A stretch of DNA of 64,000 bases, from positions 62,001-126,000 of the forward strand of contig NZ_JAAKDW010000009.1 in the NCBI RefSeq assembly GCF_011038845.1, in the 5' to 3' direction. This DNA comes from Enterococcus sp. ZJ1622 (GTDB lineage: Bacteria; Bacillota; Bacilli; Lactobacillales; Enterococcaceae). How positions within the stretch are numbered: position 1 is the stretch's first letter; each line of letters begins with the position of its first letter. Of this stretch, positions 18,545-28,264 are shown in pieces. A model generated the notes under the pieces. That model saw nothing but the letters and a program-made list of their open reading frames with translations. It had not been told where the DNA came from and did no database searches. Made by a program: the position numbers and the translations under genes.

Positions 18545-20875
18545 TCAGCTAGCCATCTTATTCAGCAGATAAGTCTGGATATCCGTTTTCCAGTAGACTA
18601 GACGGAGAACGATGTTCAAAATCATGAAACCAGCAAAATATCCCCACTGATCCCCTAAGCCGAGATTTACTTCTAATATCCCGTGGAATAGCATTGCCGC
18701 AACATAAATCCCCACAACGGTCGTCACTGCCAAGAAAATACGCAATGGGTTGAAAGGATAGCATGCTTTGATCACAGCCATGCAGCTGATACCGATCAGT
18801 AAGTAATACATCAAGGTCGTCGTTTCCCCGGGTGTCCAGGAATGGTTTCTTCCCATAAAGTACACCGCGATGATATTCAACACAACGAGTAAAGCATTCG
18901 GCAGTGCATTGATCAAAGCGGTCGGCAAGTAGCGATAATTGACCTTCCGTTTGTCTTGTTCAAAAGATAAAAAGAAAGAAGGATACCCTTCGATCGCCAA
19001 ATCGATCAGTGTGATCTGGATCGGAATAAACGGGAAGCCGATCGCTGTCACTGCACATAAGATTGACAGAATAAAAGAATAGATCGTCTTGATAAAGAAA
19101 ATACCAGATACTTTCGTTACATTGTTTACCACTCGTCGCCCTTCGAACAATACTTCAGGCAATGTTGTAAAATCAGAATCCAGCAAGACTAGATTCGCGA
19201 TCTGCCGGGTGGCTCCGTCTCCTTCAGCCATCGCGATACTGCAGTCAGCTTCTCTCAATGCCAAGACATCGTTCACACCATCACCAGTCATTGCGACTGT
19301 ATGGCCATTTTCTTTCAATTCATTGACAAGGATTTTTTTCTGCTGCGGACTGACACGACCAAACACAGAGTATTCATGTACCGCAGCTCGAACGTCTCTT
19401 TCTTCCGTCAAACTAGACAGATCAATATAAGCATCATAATTAGGCAGACCGGCTCTTCTGGCTATGTTCGAAACAGTGAACGGATTGTCTCCGGAGATCA
19501 CTTTCAGATCCACGCCTTCTTCATGAAGATAAGCTAATGTTTCTTGCGCATTCTTCCGGATCGGATCATCGATCTCAAACAACGCCACTGGTTCGACAAA
19601 TTCTGGCTTTTCTTCTGACAAATGTTGATTTGGCGCAATCCCTAGCATCAGCACTCGATAGCCGTTTGCCTGTGCCTCGTTCAGGCTCTCAGGCAACTGA
19701 TCTTCACTTACGAGTCGTTCTGGAGCTCCGACATAGACGACCCCGATCTCAGGGAATTCCATAGCCCCCCATTTCCGATCCGAAGAAAAAGCGATTTTTT
19801 TGGTGACTTCATAGCGATTTGATAAAGAAAAGTAGTCGCGCATCGCCCGCATCGTGATGTTGTTGTCACTGCTTTCCGCTAGATAAGTTCCCATGATTTC
19901 AGGAATCGCCTTTTCATATAGCGAGTGGAGCGGTTCAACACGCTGGATGCTCATTTTTCCTTCTGTAATCGTCCCTGTCTTGTCTAAACAAAGCGTATCG
20001 ACATGCGCAAGTGTTTCGATCGAATACATGTCTTGCACAAGAATTCTTTTTTTCGCTAATTTTGTCACACCAGTCGTCAATGCGATACTGATCAAGAGTA
20101 CCAACCCTTTTGGCAACATGCCCAAAAGAGCAGCCGCTGAGGCGATGACAGAAAGCTTGATCGAAGCATCACGGATAAATAAAGCTTCGAGGAATAAAAT
20201 GATTCCTAGTGGGATGATGACAAAACTTGTAAATTTCGATACTTTCCTTATCGAATCGATCAGCTCGGAATGAATCGCTTTGTGTGTTTTTGCCTCGCTC
20301 GTCAAACGTACTGCATAATTCTCCGCTCCGACACGGATCACTTGAGCAGACACAGATCCGCTTGTCAAAAAGCTTCCCGAAAGCAATTCAGCGCCTTCTT
20401 CTTTGATGATCAGATCTGATTCTCCTGTGAGCAGCGCTTCATTTGCTTCAGCCCGCCCTGAAAGAACCTGCAAATCGGCCGGGATCTGTTCACCAGCACC
20501 GATCTTCACCAGATCGCCCAAAACCAACTCTTTCGTAGAAATCAGCTGTTCCTTGCCCTCTCTTATCACCGTCACTTCAGATTGAGACACGATCGATAAT
20601 TTTCGAACAAGGTTCCTTGCGTGGATTTCCTGGTAGATCCCGATCACGATATTGACCAAGATGATCGCTAAATACGCCATATTGGAATAGGCACCTACAA
20701 ATAACAGACATAAACCTATACCGAAATTCAGAAAATTGAACAACGTCAGTATGTTATCGCTGAAAATCTGCCGGGTGCTTTTCGAAGCATCTTCCTGATA
20801 GTCGTTTTGCTGGCCAGAAGCCTGTTTTTTTGCTACTTCTTGCTGTGTTAGACCATTCATTTCTCTATTTTCCAT
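18545..20875 (-). CDS. P-type cation-transporting ATPase (CtpE-like)
   Basis: A membrane ion pump of about 776 residues. The actuator motif LLTGESD, the phosphorylation site DKTGTITEGK, the hinge GDGVNDVLALREADCSIAM and multiple membrane helices are present. It lacks an N-terminal metal-binding domain. The short N terminus and the C-terminal six helices fit the CtpE-like group of P-type ATPases; a calcium or magnesium substrate is possible but not readable from sequence. ATG at 20875 (or 20860) is preferred to in-frame codons further upstream, which would run into the terminator of the preceding gene. Confidence 0.85.
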   Translation of the reverse strand: MENREMNGLTQQEVAKKQASGQQNDYQEDASKSTRQIFSDNILTLFNFLNFGIGLCLLFVGAYSNMAYLAIILVNIVIGIYQEIHARNLVRKLSIVSQSEVTVIREGKEQLISTKELVLGDLVKIGAGEQIPADLQVLSGRAEANEALLTGESDLIIKEEGAELLSGSFLTSGSVSAQVIRVGAENYAVRLTSEAKTHKAIHSELIDSIRKVSKFTSFVIIPLGIILFLEALFIRDASIKLSVIASAAALLGMLPKGLVLLISIALTTGVTKLAKKRILVQDMYSIETLAHVDTLCLDKTGTITEGKMSIQRVEPLHSLYEKAIPEIMGTYLAESSDNNITMRAMRDYFSLSNRYEVTKKIAFSSDRKWGAMEFPEIGVVYVGAPERLVSEDQLPESLNEAQANGYRVLMLGIAPNQHLSEEKPEFVEPVALFEIDDPIRKNAQETLAYLHEEGVDLKVISGDNPFTVSNIARRAGLPNYDAYIDLSSLTEERDVRAAVHEYSVFGRVSPQQKKILVNELKENGHTVAMTGDGVNDVLALREADCSIAMAEGDGATRQIANLVLLDSDFTTLPEVLFEGRRVVNNVTKVSGIFFIKTIYSFILSILCAVTAIGFPFIPIQITLIDLAIEGYPSFFLSFEQDKRKVNYRYLPTALINALPNALLVVLNIIAVYFMGRNHSWTPGETTTLMYYLLIGISCMAVIKACYPFNPLRIFLAVTTVVGIYVAAMLFHGILEVNLGLGDQWGYFAGFMILNIVLRLVYWKTDIQTYLLNKMAS

Positions 20876-20970
20876 TTTTCGCCAACTTTCAATAATAATC
20901 ACGTGTTTAAGTCTAGCGTGTTCCACTGTTAAAAACAACTTGTTTTTTATAAAACTTAAAGAATAAAAAA

Positions 20971-21018
20971 CACTTGATAACGGCTGGGACTCCTCCCACA
21001 TTTTCCGTTTATCAAGTG
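20971..21018 (-). terminator. Intrinsic terminator after the DUF368/PopT gene
   Basis: CACTTGATAACGG pairs with CCGTTTATCAAGTG (one bulge). The minus strand continues with TTTTTTATTC. It separates the PopT-like gene from the ATPase. Confidence 0.88.
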
Positions 21019-21042
21019 CTGTGTGCTTATTTTTGAATGCAA

Positions 21043-21894
21043 TTACTTATATTGCTCTTCTAAACGACTCATCCACCAGCCTAACGCTGCACCTGCAGCA
21101 AAAAGGATCGGACAAGCCACTAGTCCTGCGATACCCAAACCGGCGTAATCTGTCGGGATGATCATGATAGTAGAAGCAAAAACGACGCCTAAAATAAAAT
21201 GGAACAATTTGCTGTAAGCTTTTGAAAAAATAAAATCCATGATTTTTGATAGACCAAGTACACATAACACGCCGCCGATCCCGATCGGAAAAATGACTTC
21301 CAGTCTCATTTCCTTGAACCCATCAGCCATCGCTTTATATAATCCCATGTAGACAAGGAAATTCGATGGACTCAATCCGGGAACGATCATCCCTAAACCG
21401 ATCAAAGCGCCCGCGATCAGCCAAGTGACAAAATTCTGTTCTACCTGTCCGTCAAATAGCTGTGCCCCATAAAGCAGGAAAAGATACGCGACGACAAAGG
21501 TAACGATCATGATGAGGACATCCGAAGAGCTGCGTCCTTTTTTCCCGGCCTCTTTCCATAATGCCGGGACAGTCCCGGCAATACAGCCGACAAAGAACCA
21601 GAGAATCGTCGTTTCATAGGCGCCTAATAAAAAGCTGACCAAAAAAGAAAGTAAAAAGATCCCGGTTATTCCGCCCAGTCCCACTGGAAGAAAAAACAAG
21701 ACATTCTCTCTGAAATTTCTTGTGATGTGTGCCAAAAACGAAATAAGCCGTTCATACATCCCGAAAACAGCAGCTAAAGCGCCGCCGCTGACTCCGGGTA
21801 AGATAAATCCTGAACCGATAAACATTCCTTTTACAAATCGCAGTCCCCAATCTCTGGTAGCCGTGCGTTTTCCCATTTCCTGCCTTTTTTCCAC
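21043..21894 (-). CDS. popT: DUF368 membrane protein, PopT-type undecaprenyl phosphate translocase
   Basis: An integral membrane protein of about 283 residues with some eight helices. The DUF368 signatures are present: GMFIGSGFILPGVSGGALAAVFGMYE near the N terminus and the repeat-like GALIGLGMIVPGLSPSNFLVYMGLYK. Members of this family recycle undecaprenyl phosphate across the membrane for cell-wall synthesis. GTG at 21894 has GAAGGAG 11 bases upstream; a GTG at 21906 and an ATG at 21876 are alternatives. Lies between the lysozyme-like gene and its own terminator. Confidence 0.82.
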   Translation of the reverse strand: MEKRQEMGKRTATRDWGLRFVKGMFIGSGFILPGVSGGALAAVFGMYERLISFLAHITRNFRENVLFFLPVGLGGITGIFLLSFLVSFLLGAYETTILWFFVGCIAGTVPALWKEAGKKGRSSSDVLIMIVTFVVAYLFLLYGAQLFDGQVEQNFVTWLIAGALIGLGMIVPGLSPSNFLVYMGLYKAMADGFKEMRLEVIFPIGIGGVLCVLGLSKIMDFIFSKAYSKLFHFILGVVFASTIMIIPTDYAGLGIAGLVACPILFAAGAALGWWMSRLEEQYK

Positions 21895-21943
21895 TATTGC
21901 GTGCACTCCTTCTTTCTATTCGTTTTGTTCTTGATTTTTTCGT

Positions 21944-22579
21944 TCATCCTAGATATTTTTCATACGTATCGATGATTTTTTCGTTCATCTTCACGATATC
22001 TGGGTAAAACATGTTACCTCCATTATGGTAGAGATATCCTCCGTTGTAAAGCAGAGACTGTACTCGCCAATAACGATACTGCTTTTGTTCGCTATTGCCC
22101 AAAAGCGGGCTGAGAACATTTTTAGAGTAAGATTCGGCTAATTCTACCGTATTCTTACCACCGTGTTCTCTGATATATGCAATATAGTCTTTCCCGAAAT
22201 TATAAGCCTGCACAGCGGTCCACAGATCGCATCCCTGCCGCTTAGCTTCTGAAATCATTTCTGCCAAATAACTGACACCTTGATCGATGCTGTCTGTCTG
22301 GTTATCGATGGCATTGACTACTCCATGAGCACTTTCAGAGCTTTGCATCAAATCTGTTCCTTTTCCCTTCGACTCTGTTAAAATGATTGCTTTGATTAGA
22401 TTCTCATGGGTCTCCATTTGATATTTCTTCGCAGCTTTTGTTATTTCTGGTTGATATTCTTCTACTCGTTTCACCGATTGATAAGTCCGTCCGCCTAAAA
22501 AAAGGAGGACAGCTCCCGCCGTAACAAACACCGTATAAAAAAGGATGCGGAAAATTGATTTTCTTTTTTTCTTCATCAT
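21944..22579 (-). CDS. Membrane-anchored lysozyme-like protein
   Basis: A 211-residue protein with a basic N terminus, one membrane helix (residues about 10-29) and an extracellular lysozyme-like domain. The probable catalytic Glu is in IKAIILTESKGKGTDLMQSSE. AVQAYNFGKDYIAYI and SYSKNVLSPLLG follow, as in pneumococcal Pmp23 and the CwlT N-terminal muramidase. A peptidoglycan-trimming role is inferred. Two in-frame ATGs (22579, 22576) follow AGGTGATTT. Same strand as PopT, 37 bases upstream of it. Confidence 0.82.
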   Translation of the reverse strand: MMKKKRKSIFRILFYTVFVTAGAVLLFLGGRTYQSVKRVEEYQPEITKAAKKYQMETHENLIKAIILTESKGKGTDLMQSSESAHGVVNAIDNQTDSIDQGVSYLAEMISEAKRQGCDLWTAVQAYNFGKDYIAYIREHGGKNTVELAESYSKNVLSPLLGNSEQKQYRYWRVQSLLYNGGYLYHNGGNMFYPDIVKMNEKIIDTYEKYLG

Positions 22580-22737
22580 AAATCACCTAGTTATTTTGAC
22601 ATCTTTTTTTATCTTACTATTTCTTTTTCTTCTTGGCTATTTCTTCTTTATGTTCTGCAGATTACTTAAGAAAAAATGAATTTTTCCGATTTATTTTCTA
22701 CCTTACGAAAATGATCGTTTAATTTTAGTGAAAACAA

Positions 22738-22767
22738 TTGCCCAATCATAAGTAAAATCGTTATACT
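22738..22767 (+). promoter_or_regulatory. Promoter of the hydrolase-mprF operon
   Basis: TTGCCC (22738-22743) and TATACT (22762-22767) are separated by 18 bases and lie just before the first gene's AGTAGGTGAT ribosome site. Confidence 0.6.
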
Positions 22768-22786
22768 TTAAACAGTAGGTGATTAT

Positions 22787-23503
22787 GTGAAAAAAGAAAA
22801 GAAATATGCAAAAATGTCAGACGGTACTGACATCTATTATGAAAAGAGCGGGAACGGCTTTCCTCTTTTTCTGCTCCATGGAAATGACGGCAGTGGTCGT
22901 TTTTTTTCTGAACAGGTTCCTGTATTTGAACAGCATTACACGGTGTATCTCGTCGACAGCCGAGGACATGGCCGTTCTACCAACCAGGCAAATACCCTGA
23001 ATTTTCGTTTGATGGCAGAAGATCTATATACCATCATGCTCTTAGAAAAGATTGACCAGGCGGATTTTCTCGGCTTTAGCGATGGTGCGAACCTAGCTTT
23101 GGTATTTGCCAGCGATTACCCGGAAAAAGTCCATCGGCTTATTTTGAATTCTGGAAATACGCTTGTAAAGGGCGTTCATTTTTCTGCCCGATTGGCTAGC
23201 TTGCTCCATTACAGTCTAGTTTGGCTTCTGTCAATGTTCCTGCCAAGGCTTAGAAAGAATCTTTTAGTGATCCGATTGTTACTACGTGATGTGGGACTTT
23301 CTACAGAAGATCTGAAAAAAATCGATTCGCCGACACTGATCATCGTCGGAAAAAAAGATGTGATCAAATTGAAGCATTCTCTTTATTTGGCCAAGACGAT
23401 CCCCAAAGCTTCCTTTGTTCTCGTAAAAGAGCAAGGACATCAACTGGCTAGAAAAGATCCTGAACGTTTCAATCATGAAGTACTGCAATTTTTATCTGAA
23501 TAA
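22787..23503 (+). CDS. Alpha/beta hydrolase upstream of mprF
   Basis: A soluble 238-residue alpha/beta hydrolase. Catalytic elements are the oxyanion region LLHGNDGSGRFF, the nucleophile elbow GFSDGAN, the acid in IIVGKKDVIK and the histidine in EQGHQLARKD. The substrate is unknown. The GTG at 22787 follows AGTAGGTGATTAT, the same ribosome site as mprF. Only about 20 bases separate the two genes, so they form one operon and may both act at the membrane. Confidence 0.85.
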   Translation: MKKEKKYAKMSDGTDIYYEKSGNGFPLFLLHGNDGSGRFFSEQVPVFEQHYTVYLVDSRGHGRSTNQANTLNFRLMAEDLYTIMLLEKIDQADFLGFSDGANLALVFASDYPEKVHRLILNSGNTLVKGVHFSARLASLLHYSLVWLLSMFLPRLRKNLLVIRLLLRDVGLSTEDLKKIDSPTLIIVGKKDVIKLKHSLYLAKTIPKASFVLVKEQGHQLARKDPERFNHEVLQFLSE

Positions 23504-23524
23504 AATGAATAGTAGGTGATTTTC

Positions 23525-26119
23525 TTGTTAAAACAAACCCTCCAGTGGTTCAAGAACCACTTGGGACTTTTTAAAACGATCTTCTTGATCTCTGTGGTCG
23601 TGATCATCGTTGGTGAACTGATGTCGATCGGAAAAACGCTGTCTGTTGCACAGCTGGCAGATACTTTTGCGACGATCCCTATCTGGAAAACCGCACTGAT
23701 GCTACTGATCGGCTTGCTCTCTGTCTTGCCGATGATCGGCTATGACATCATTCTCAACCGGCTCCTAGGCCAAAAGCAAAAACCTCTCTATCTGTTTGAG
23801 ACAAGCTGGCTGATCAACACGATCAATAATATCGCCGGATTCGGCGGATTCGTCAGTATCGGGCTTCGTTCAGAACTGTATGGGCATAAAAAAGAAGGCA
23901 AACAGGTAGTTCAAGCATTATCGAAAGTCTTCTTGTTCTTGATGGCAGGACTTTCCATCTACAGCTTGCTTTCCTTTTTCCTTGTACTGTTCACACCAGT
24001 TGCACCATTTCTGAAACAGTATTGGATCTGGCTGATCGGTGGCGGTCTGTATTTTCCTGCAGTTTTTATCATCACTACGTTGAAAAAAGAGGGCTATGTC
24101 GGCGGATTATCTTTGAAAACACAAGGGCAGCTCTTGCTTGTCTCGTTACTGGAATGGTCAGGTGTATTGTTCAGTTTTCTATCCGTCGGTTATTTGATGG
24201 ATATCCCTATCGATTTATGGCAGACGATCCCTTTGTTCATTGCTGCATCTGTGATCGGGATTGTTTCAATGATCCCTGGTGAGATCGGAAGTTTTGATGT
24301 GATGATGATCATCGGACTATCAGCGATCGGCGTCCCTAGAGAAATCGTCGTTGTATGGATCTTGCTCTACCGGATATTTTACTATATCATCCCATTTCTG
24401 ATCGGGATCATCTTCTTTTTCAAAAACGTCAGTTCTGCTTTCGATCAACGTTACTCCGGGATTCCAAGGCAGCTTGCAACAGAAATCGCACACAAGATCG
24501 TTGTCGTGATGCTTTATTTTTCTGGCATCATGCTGGTACTTTCAGCGACGATCCCGCAAGCTTTCACCGAGTTTCGCTGGCTCCATACTCTTAATCCACT
24601 GAAATCGCACTTCATCATCCAGTTTCCTAGCATATTGTTAGGGTTTCTGCTGATTATCATGGGAAGAGGGATCGCAGCTCGAGTCAAACGCGCTTATTTC
24701 CCGACGATCGTTCTGATCTTGCTTGCGCTGACGTATATCCTAGTGATTGATTTCAGTATTACTGGGATTCTTTTCCTGTCGCTTCTCCTGCTGATTATCA
24801 TCGGTTCGAAAAACGAGTTGTTTCGTGAACAGCTGATCTATTCTTGGGAATGGCTGACAGTCGATGGTCTGATTATCGGAACGTTATCTTTGCTGTATAT
24901 CATTATCGGGGTGTACAATCTACCGACTTTCCCTCATCATCGCCATCATTTTATTTCTTTTTTCCTGTTCCCATCTGAAAAGATCTGGTTTTCCGGTCTG
25001 TTGGCGATCGTTGCGGTGAGCTTCATGATCATCTTATTCGTTCATTTCCTACAAGGCGAAAAGAAAGAGATCGGCGAGCCACTTGATGAAGAAAGAGCTT
25101 TGCGTATCTTGAATACTTACGGCGGGAACTCAGACAGTCAGTTGATTTTCTTAAAAGACAAGCGGATGTTCGTCTATCAAAAAGACGGGGAAGAAACCGT
25201 TCTGTTTCAATTTGCTTGCTACAATAACAAGTGTTTGGTCATGGGTGATCCTTCTGGTAAAAAAGAAGATTTTCCCGAAGCAATCGAAGCATTTATTGAA
25301 GAAACGGATAAGCTGTGTTACTTACCTGTTTTTTATGAGACAAGCGAAGAGACCGTCATGATTCTCCATGAATTCGGCTACGATTTCATTAAAATGGGTG
25401 AAGAAGCTTATGTCGACTTGCCGGACTTCACTACCTCTGGGAAAAAAATGAAAGGAACACGAGCAGTCCTGAACCGAATCGAAAGAGAAGGATTTACTTT
25501 TGAAGTCATCCAACCGCCCTTTTCAGCAGATCAACTGGCTGCCTTACGGAAAATATCCGATAAATGGCTCGGTACTCGGAAAGAAAAGGGATTTTCTTTA
25601 GGATTCTTCTCAGAGGACTATCTGCAGCGTGGACCGATCGCTTTAGTAAAAAACAGTGAAGGTGAAAGTGTCGCGTTTGCGAACATCATGCCTACCTATA
25701 CCGAAAATCGCGTAGGAACGATCGACTTGATGAGATATGACCCTGAAACTGCTCCTTCTGGCTGTATGGATTTCTTGTTCATCCATTTGTTCACATACAT
25801 GAAAGAGGAAAATATCCAGTGGTTCAATCTAGGGATGGCTCCTCTTTCAAACGTTGGGACCTCAAGAAAAAGCTTCTTGCAAGAACGTATCGCCTATTTA
25901 GTTTATGAGTTTGGTTCCCGGTTCTACTCTTTCCACGGTTTGCGGGAATATAAAGACAAATATGCCACAAATTGGGTCTCGCGCTATACGCTTTATTCAC
26001 GAGACAGCTGGATCGCTTATGTGATGATTGCTTTGCTGATCATCGATAATGCGCCGGTAGAAAAAACACGTAAACGATTCTTCGGGTTGAAACGCTGGAT
26101 GCGAAGAGACAGATTCTAA
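23525..26119 (+). CDS. mprF: Phosphatidylglycerol lysyltransferase/flippase MprF
   Basis: Adds lysine from Lys-tRNA to phosphatidylglycerol and flips the product to the outer leaflet, lowering negative surface charge and susceptibility to cationic peptides and daptomycin. About 14 N-terminal membrane helices (residues 1-500) include NNIAGFGGFVSIGLRSELYG and SMIPGEIGSFDVMMIIGL, the flippase signatures. The C-terminal cytosolic GNAT-like synthase contains DPSGKKEDF, KWLGTRKEKGFSLGFF and FNLGMAPLSNVG. TTG at 23525 is chosen because AGTAGGTGAT lies 7 bases before it; a GTG at 23516 overlaps that site. Confidence 0.95.
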   Translation: MLKQTLQWFKNHLGLFKTIFLISVVVIIVGELMSIGKTLSVAQLADTFATIPIWKTALMLLIGLLSVLPMIGYDIILNRLLGQKQKPLYLFETSWLINTINNIAGFGGFVSIGLRSELYGHKKEGKQVVQALSKVFLFLMAGLSIYSLLSFFLVLFTPVAPFLKQYWIWLIGGGLYFPAVFIITTLKKEGYVGGLSLKTQGQLLLVSLLEWSGVLFSFLSVGYLMDIPIDLWQTIPLFIAASVIGIVSMIPGEIGSFDVMMIIGLSAIGVPREIVVVWILLYRIFYYIIPFLIGIIFFFKNVSSAFDQRYSGIPRQLATEIAHKIVVVMLYFSGIMLVLSATIPQAFTEFRWLHTLNPLKSHFIIQFPSILLGFLLIIMGRGIAARVKRAYFPTIVLILLALTYILVIDFSITGILFLSLLLLIIIGSKNELFREQLIYSWEWLTVDGLIIGTLSLLYIIIGVYNLPTFPHHRHHFISFFLFPSEKIWFSGLLAIVAVSFMIILFVHFLQGEKKEIGEPLDEERALRILNTYGGNSDSQLIFLKDKRMFVYQKDGEETVLFQFACYNNKCLVMGDPSGKKEDFPEAIEAFIEETDKLCYLPVFYETSEETVMILHEFGYDFIKMGEEAYVDLPDFTTSGKKMKGTRAVLNRIEREGFTFEVIQPPFSADQLAALRKISDKWLGTRKEKGFSLGFFSEDYLQRGPIALVKNSEGESVAFANIMPTYTENRVGTIDLMRYDPETAPSGCMDFLFIHLFTYMKEENIQWFNLGMAPLSNVGTSRKSFLQERIAYLVYEFGSRFYSFHGLREYKDKYATNWVSRYTLYSRDSWIAYVMIALLIIDNAPVEKTRKRFFGLKRWMRRDRF

Positions 26120-26177
26120 AAAGATGTTTCTGTACCAATCAAGCTGCACGATCCTAAAAAAAACACATGAGAGACAA

Positions 26178-26219
26178 AAAATAGAGGCTGTGACAAAAAT
26201 CTTGTCACAGCCTCTATTT
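26178..26219. terminator. Bidirectional terminator between mprF and tuf
   Basis: A perfect 18-bp stem, AAATAGAGGCTGTGACAA with its complement, around a 6-base loop, flanked by A and T runs. It serves both convergent genes. The GAGGCTGTGACA arm is close to the start motif and end-hairpins of the modular repeat family. Confidence 0.93.
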
Positions 26220-26276
26220 TTACTTCGTTGTCCGACTTTTCCAGTCGTAGAATCAACTGGATGATCTCGTGTTCGA

Positions 26277-27464
26277 TTATTCTTTGATTTCTGTAACGAT
26301 ACCAGAACCAACTGTACGTCCGCCTTCACGGATAGAGAATGTTGTTCCGTTTTCTACAGCGATTGGGTGGATCAGTTCAACATCGATCGTTACGTTATCG
26401 CCAGGCATAACCATTTCTGTACCTTCAGGCAACGTGATCGTTCCAGTTACGTCTGTTGTACGGAAGTAGAATTGTGGACGATAGTTGTTGAAGAATGGTG
26501 TATGACGTCCACCTTCTTCTTTCGTCAATACATATACTTCTGCATTGAATTTTGTATGAGGAGTAATTGAACCTGGTTTTGCAATTACTTGCCCGCGTTC
26601 GATGTCATCACGTTGGATACCACGTAATAATACCCCGACGTTATCCCCAGCTTCCCCGTAATCCAATGTTTTACGGAACATTTCTACACCGGTAACTACC
26701 GCTTTTTGTGTTTCAGGTTTGATCCCTACGATCTCTACTTCGTCACCGACACGGACTGCTCCGCGATCGATACGTCCAGAAGCAACTGTACCACGTCCAG
26801 TGATTGAGAAGACATCTTCCACTGGTAACAGTAATGGTTTGTCTGTGTCGCGTTCTGGTGTTGGGATGTATTCATCTACAGTGTCCATCAATTCCATGAT
26901 GGCTGCTTCTGCATCTGGATCACCTTGTAAAGCTTTCAATGCAGAACCTTTGATAACAGGAATGTCGTCGCCTGGGAAATCATATTCATTCAATAACTCC
27001 CGAACTTCCATTTCTACTAGATCGATCAATTCTTCATCATCGACCAAATCGATTTTATTCAAGAAAACAATCAGATATTTTACGCCAACTTGTCGTGAAA
27101 GCAAGATATGTTCACGTGTTTGCGGCATAGGACCATCTGTTGCGGATACTACTAAGATCGCACCATCCATTTGGGCAGCACCAGTGATCATGTTTTTCAC
27201 ATAGTCCGCGTGTCCTGGAGCGTCGATATGCGCATAGTGGCGTTTGTCTGTTTCATATTCTACGTGCGCTGTGTTGATCGTAATCCCACGTTCACGTTCT
27301 TCTGGAGCCGCATCAATACTAGCATAGTCTTGAGGATTTGCTAGGCCTTTTTTACCTAATACCGTAGTGATTGCAGCAGTTAAAGTGGTTTTCCCATGAT
27401 CGACGTGACCAATGGTACCAATATTAACGTGTGGTTTACTTCTATCGTAATGTTCTTTTGCCAT
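26277..27464 (-). CDS. tuf: Translation elongation factor Tu
   Basis: Delivers aminoacyl-tRNA to the ribosome as a GTPase. 395 residues, standard length. [10 protein letters not shown] (P loop), [13 protein letters not shown] (G3), LNKIDLV (G4) and SALKAL (G5) are visible, followed by the two beta-barrel domains ending in [13 protein letters not shown]. Codon use is that of a highly expressed gene. AGGAGGTTTGTAA precedes ATG at 27464. It stands alone, not behind fusA. Confidence 0.99.
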   Translation of the reverse strand: MAKEHYDRSKPHVNIGTIGHVDHGKTTLTAAITTVLGKKGLANPQDYASIDAAPEERERGITINTAHVEYETDKRHYAHIDAPGHADYVKNMITGAAQMDGAILVVSATDGPMPQTREHILLSRQVGVKYLIVFLNKIDLVDDEELIDLVEMEVRELLNEYDFPGDDIPVIKGSALKALQGDPDAEAAIMELMDTVDEYIPTPERDTDKPLLLPVEDVFSITGRGTVASGRIDRGAVRVGDEVEIVGIKPETQKAVVTGVEMFRKTLDYGEAGDNVGVLLRGIQRDDIERGQVIAKPGSITPHTKFNAEVYVLTKEEGGRHTPFFNNYRPQFYFRTTDVTGTITLPEGTEMVMPGDNVTIDVELIHPIAVENGTTFSIREGGRTVGSGIVTEIKE

Positions 27465-27564
27465 AATTTACAAACCTCCTAAATAATATAGATCACTGAA
27501 TGCTTTCAGCTCTCACTTCTTTATTATAGTCCTTTTTTCAAGAAATAAAAAAGATTATGTCCGC

Positions 27565-27622
27565 CTTACTTTTTGTAAGTATCGAACTAAGCTTATTATA
27601 CGTCAAAGTTAGTCAAAGTCAA
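27565..27622 (-). promoter_or_regulatory. tuf promoter and leader dyad
   Basis: On the minus strand TTGACT (27617-27622) and TATAAT (27595-27600) are 16 bases apart, a near-consensus promoter; TTGAC is repeated three times here. About 16-30 bases downstream lies CTTAC-5-GTAAG (27565-27579), a small dyad that recurs in the leader of the MhqO-like gene. The rest of the 27465-27792 gap shows nothing else. Confidence 0.7.
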
Positions 27623-27792
27623 CTAAGAAGCCTTCTCTTTCCATCCAGCTTTTTACACAGACATCCCACGCTTGAAAAATATGAAAAATTCTCAGCCTAG
27701 ATTCATGAAGAAACTAATTTTCTTTTTAGTTTAAGGATTTTTGATAGACGAATCCACGTATTTATTGAATAATGAGGACAGAGGTGAGAGAA

Positions 27793-28149
27793 ATGAAAAA
27801 AGTCATTGGCTTACTTGTAGTCGTTGGAATATTTTTGATTGGTAGTTTTTCCGCATATAATTATTTCTATGGTGGCGATGATTATTACACCAAGATCACG
27901 ACAAACGGCGAAAAAACATCGAAAGTCATCGACAATGGCGAAACTGTATATGCCTATAATTACGAACAAGCTGCTTACGATGCAGATGGCAATGAGAAAC
28001 GAATCTCACTGCACGAAGAAAGGTCTCGACCTTTAAAAATGAATGCCTACCTGAAATTGAAGATCAATCCGCGTAAAGGCGTAATCAGCTGGGAAGAAGT
28101 TTCTGCTTCTAAAGTTCCAGAAAAAGCAGCTGCAAAGCTAGATAAATGA
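27793..28149 (+). CDS. YxeA-family secreted/anchored protein
   Basis: A 118-residue protein of the YxeA (DUF1093) family with an N-terminal hydrophobic segment (VIGLLVVVGIFLIGSFSAYNY). The family pattern Y-Y-x-K-I followed by the aromatic/charged beta-strand core (YAYNYEQAAYDADGNEK) and the end LKLKINPRKGVISWEEV is present. No established function. ATG at 27793 is preferred because GAGGTGAGAG lies just before it. Confidence 0.85.
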   Translation: MKKVIGLLVVVGIFLIGSFSAYNYFYGGDDYYTKITTNGEKTSKVIDNGETVYAYNYEQAAYDADGNEKRISLHEERSRPLKMNAYLKLKINPRKGVISWEEVSASKVPEKAAAKLDK

Positions 28150-28154
28150 ACCTT

Positions 28155-28185
28155 CCACCCGCGTGTGAAACCGGGTGGCTTTTTT
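28155..28185 (+). terminator. Intrinsic terminator after the YxeA gene
   Basis: CCACCCG pairs with CGGGTGG around a 10-base loop, followed by CTTTTTTG. Confidence 0.92.
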
Positions 28186-28221
28186 GTCTGCTTTGCGAGA
28201 TAAAATAAACCCTTATAGAAA

Positions 28222-28259
28222 AACCCTTTTCCAAAGCGCTTAGTCTTTGGAAAAGGGTT
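28222..28259 (-). terminator. Intrinsic terminator after the nucleoid-associated protein gene
   Basis: AACCCTTTTCCAAA pairs with TTTGGAAAAGGGTT around 10 bases. It abuts the gene's stop at 28265; the minus strand continues TTTCTATAAGG. Confidence 0.85.
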
Positions 28260-28264
28260 CTTTA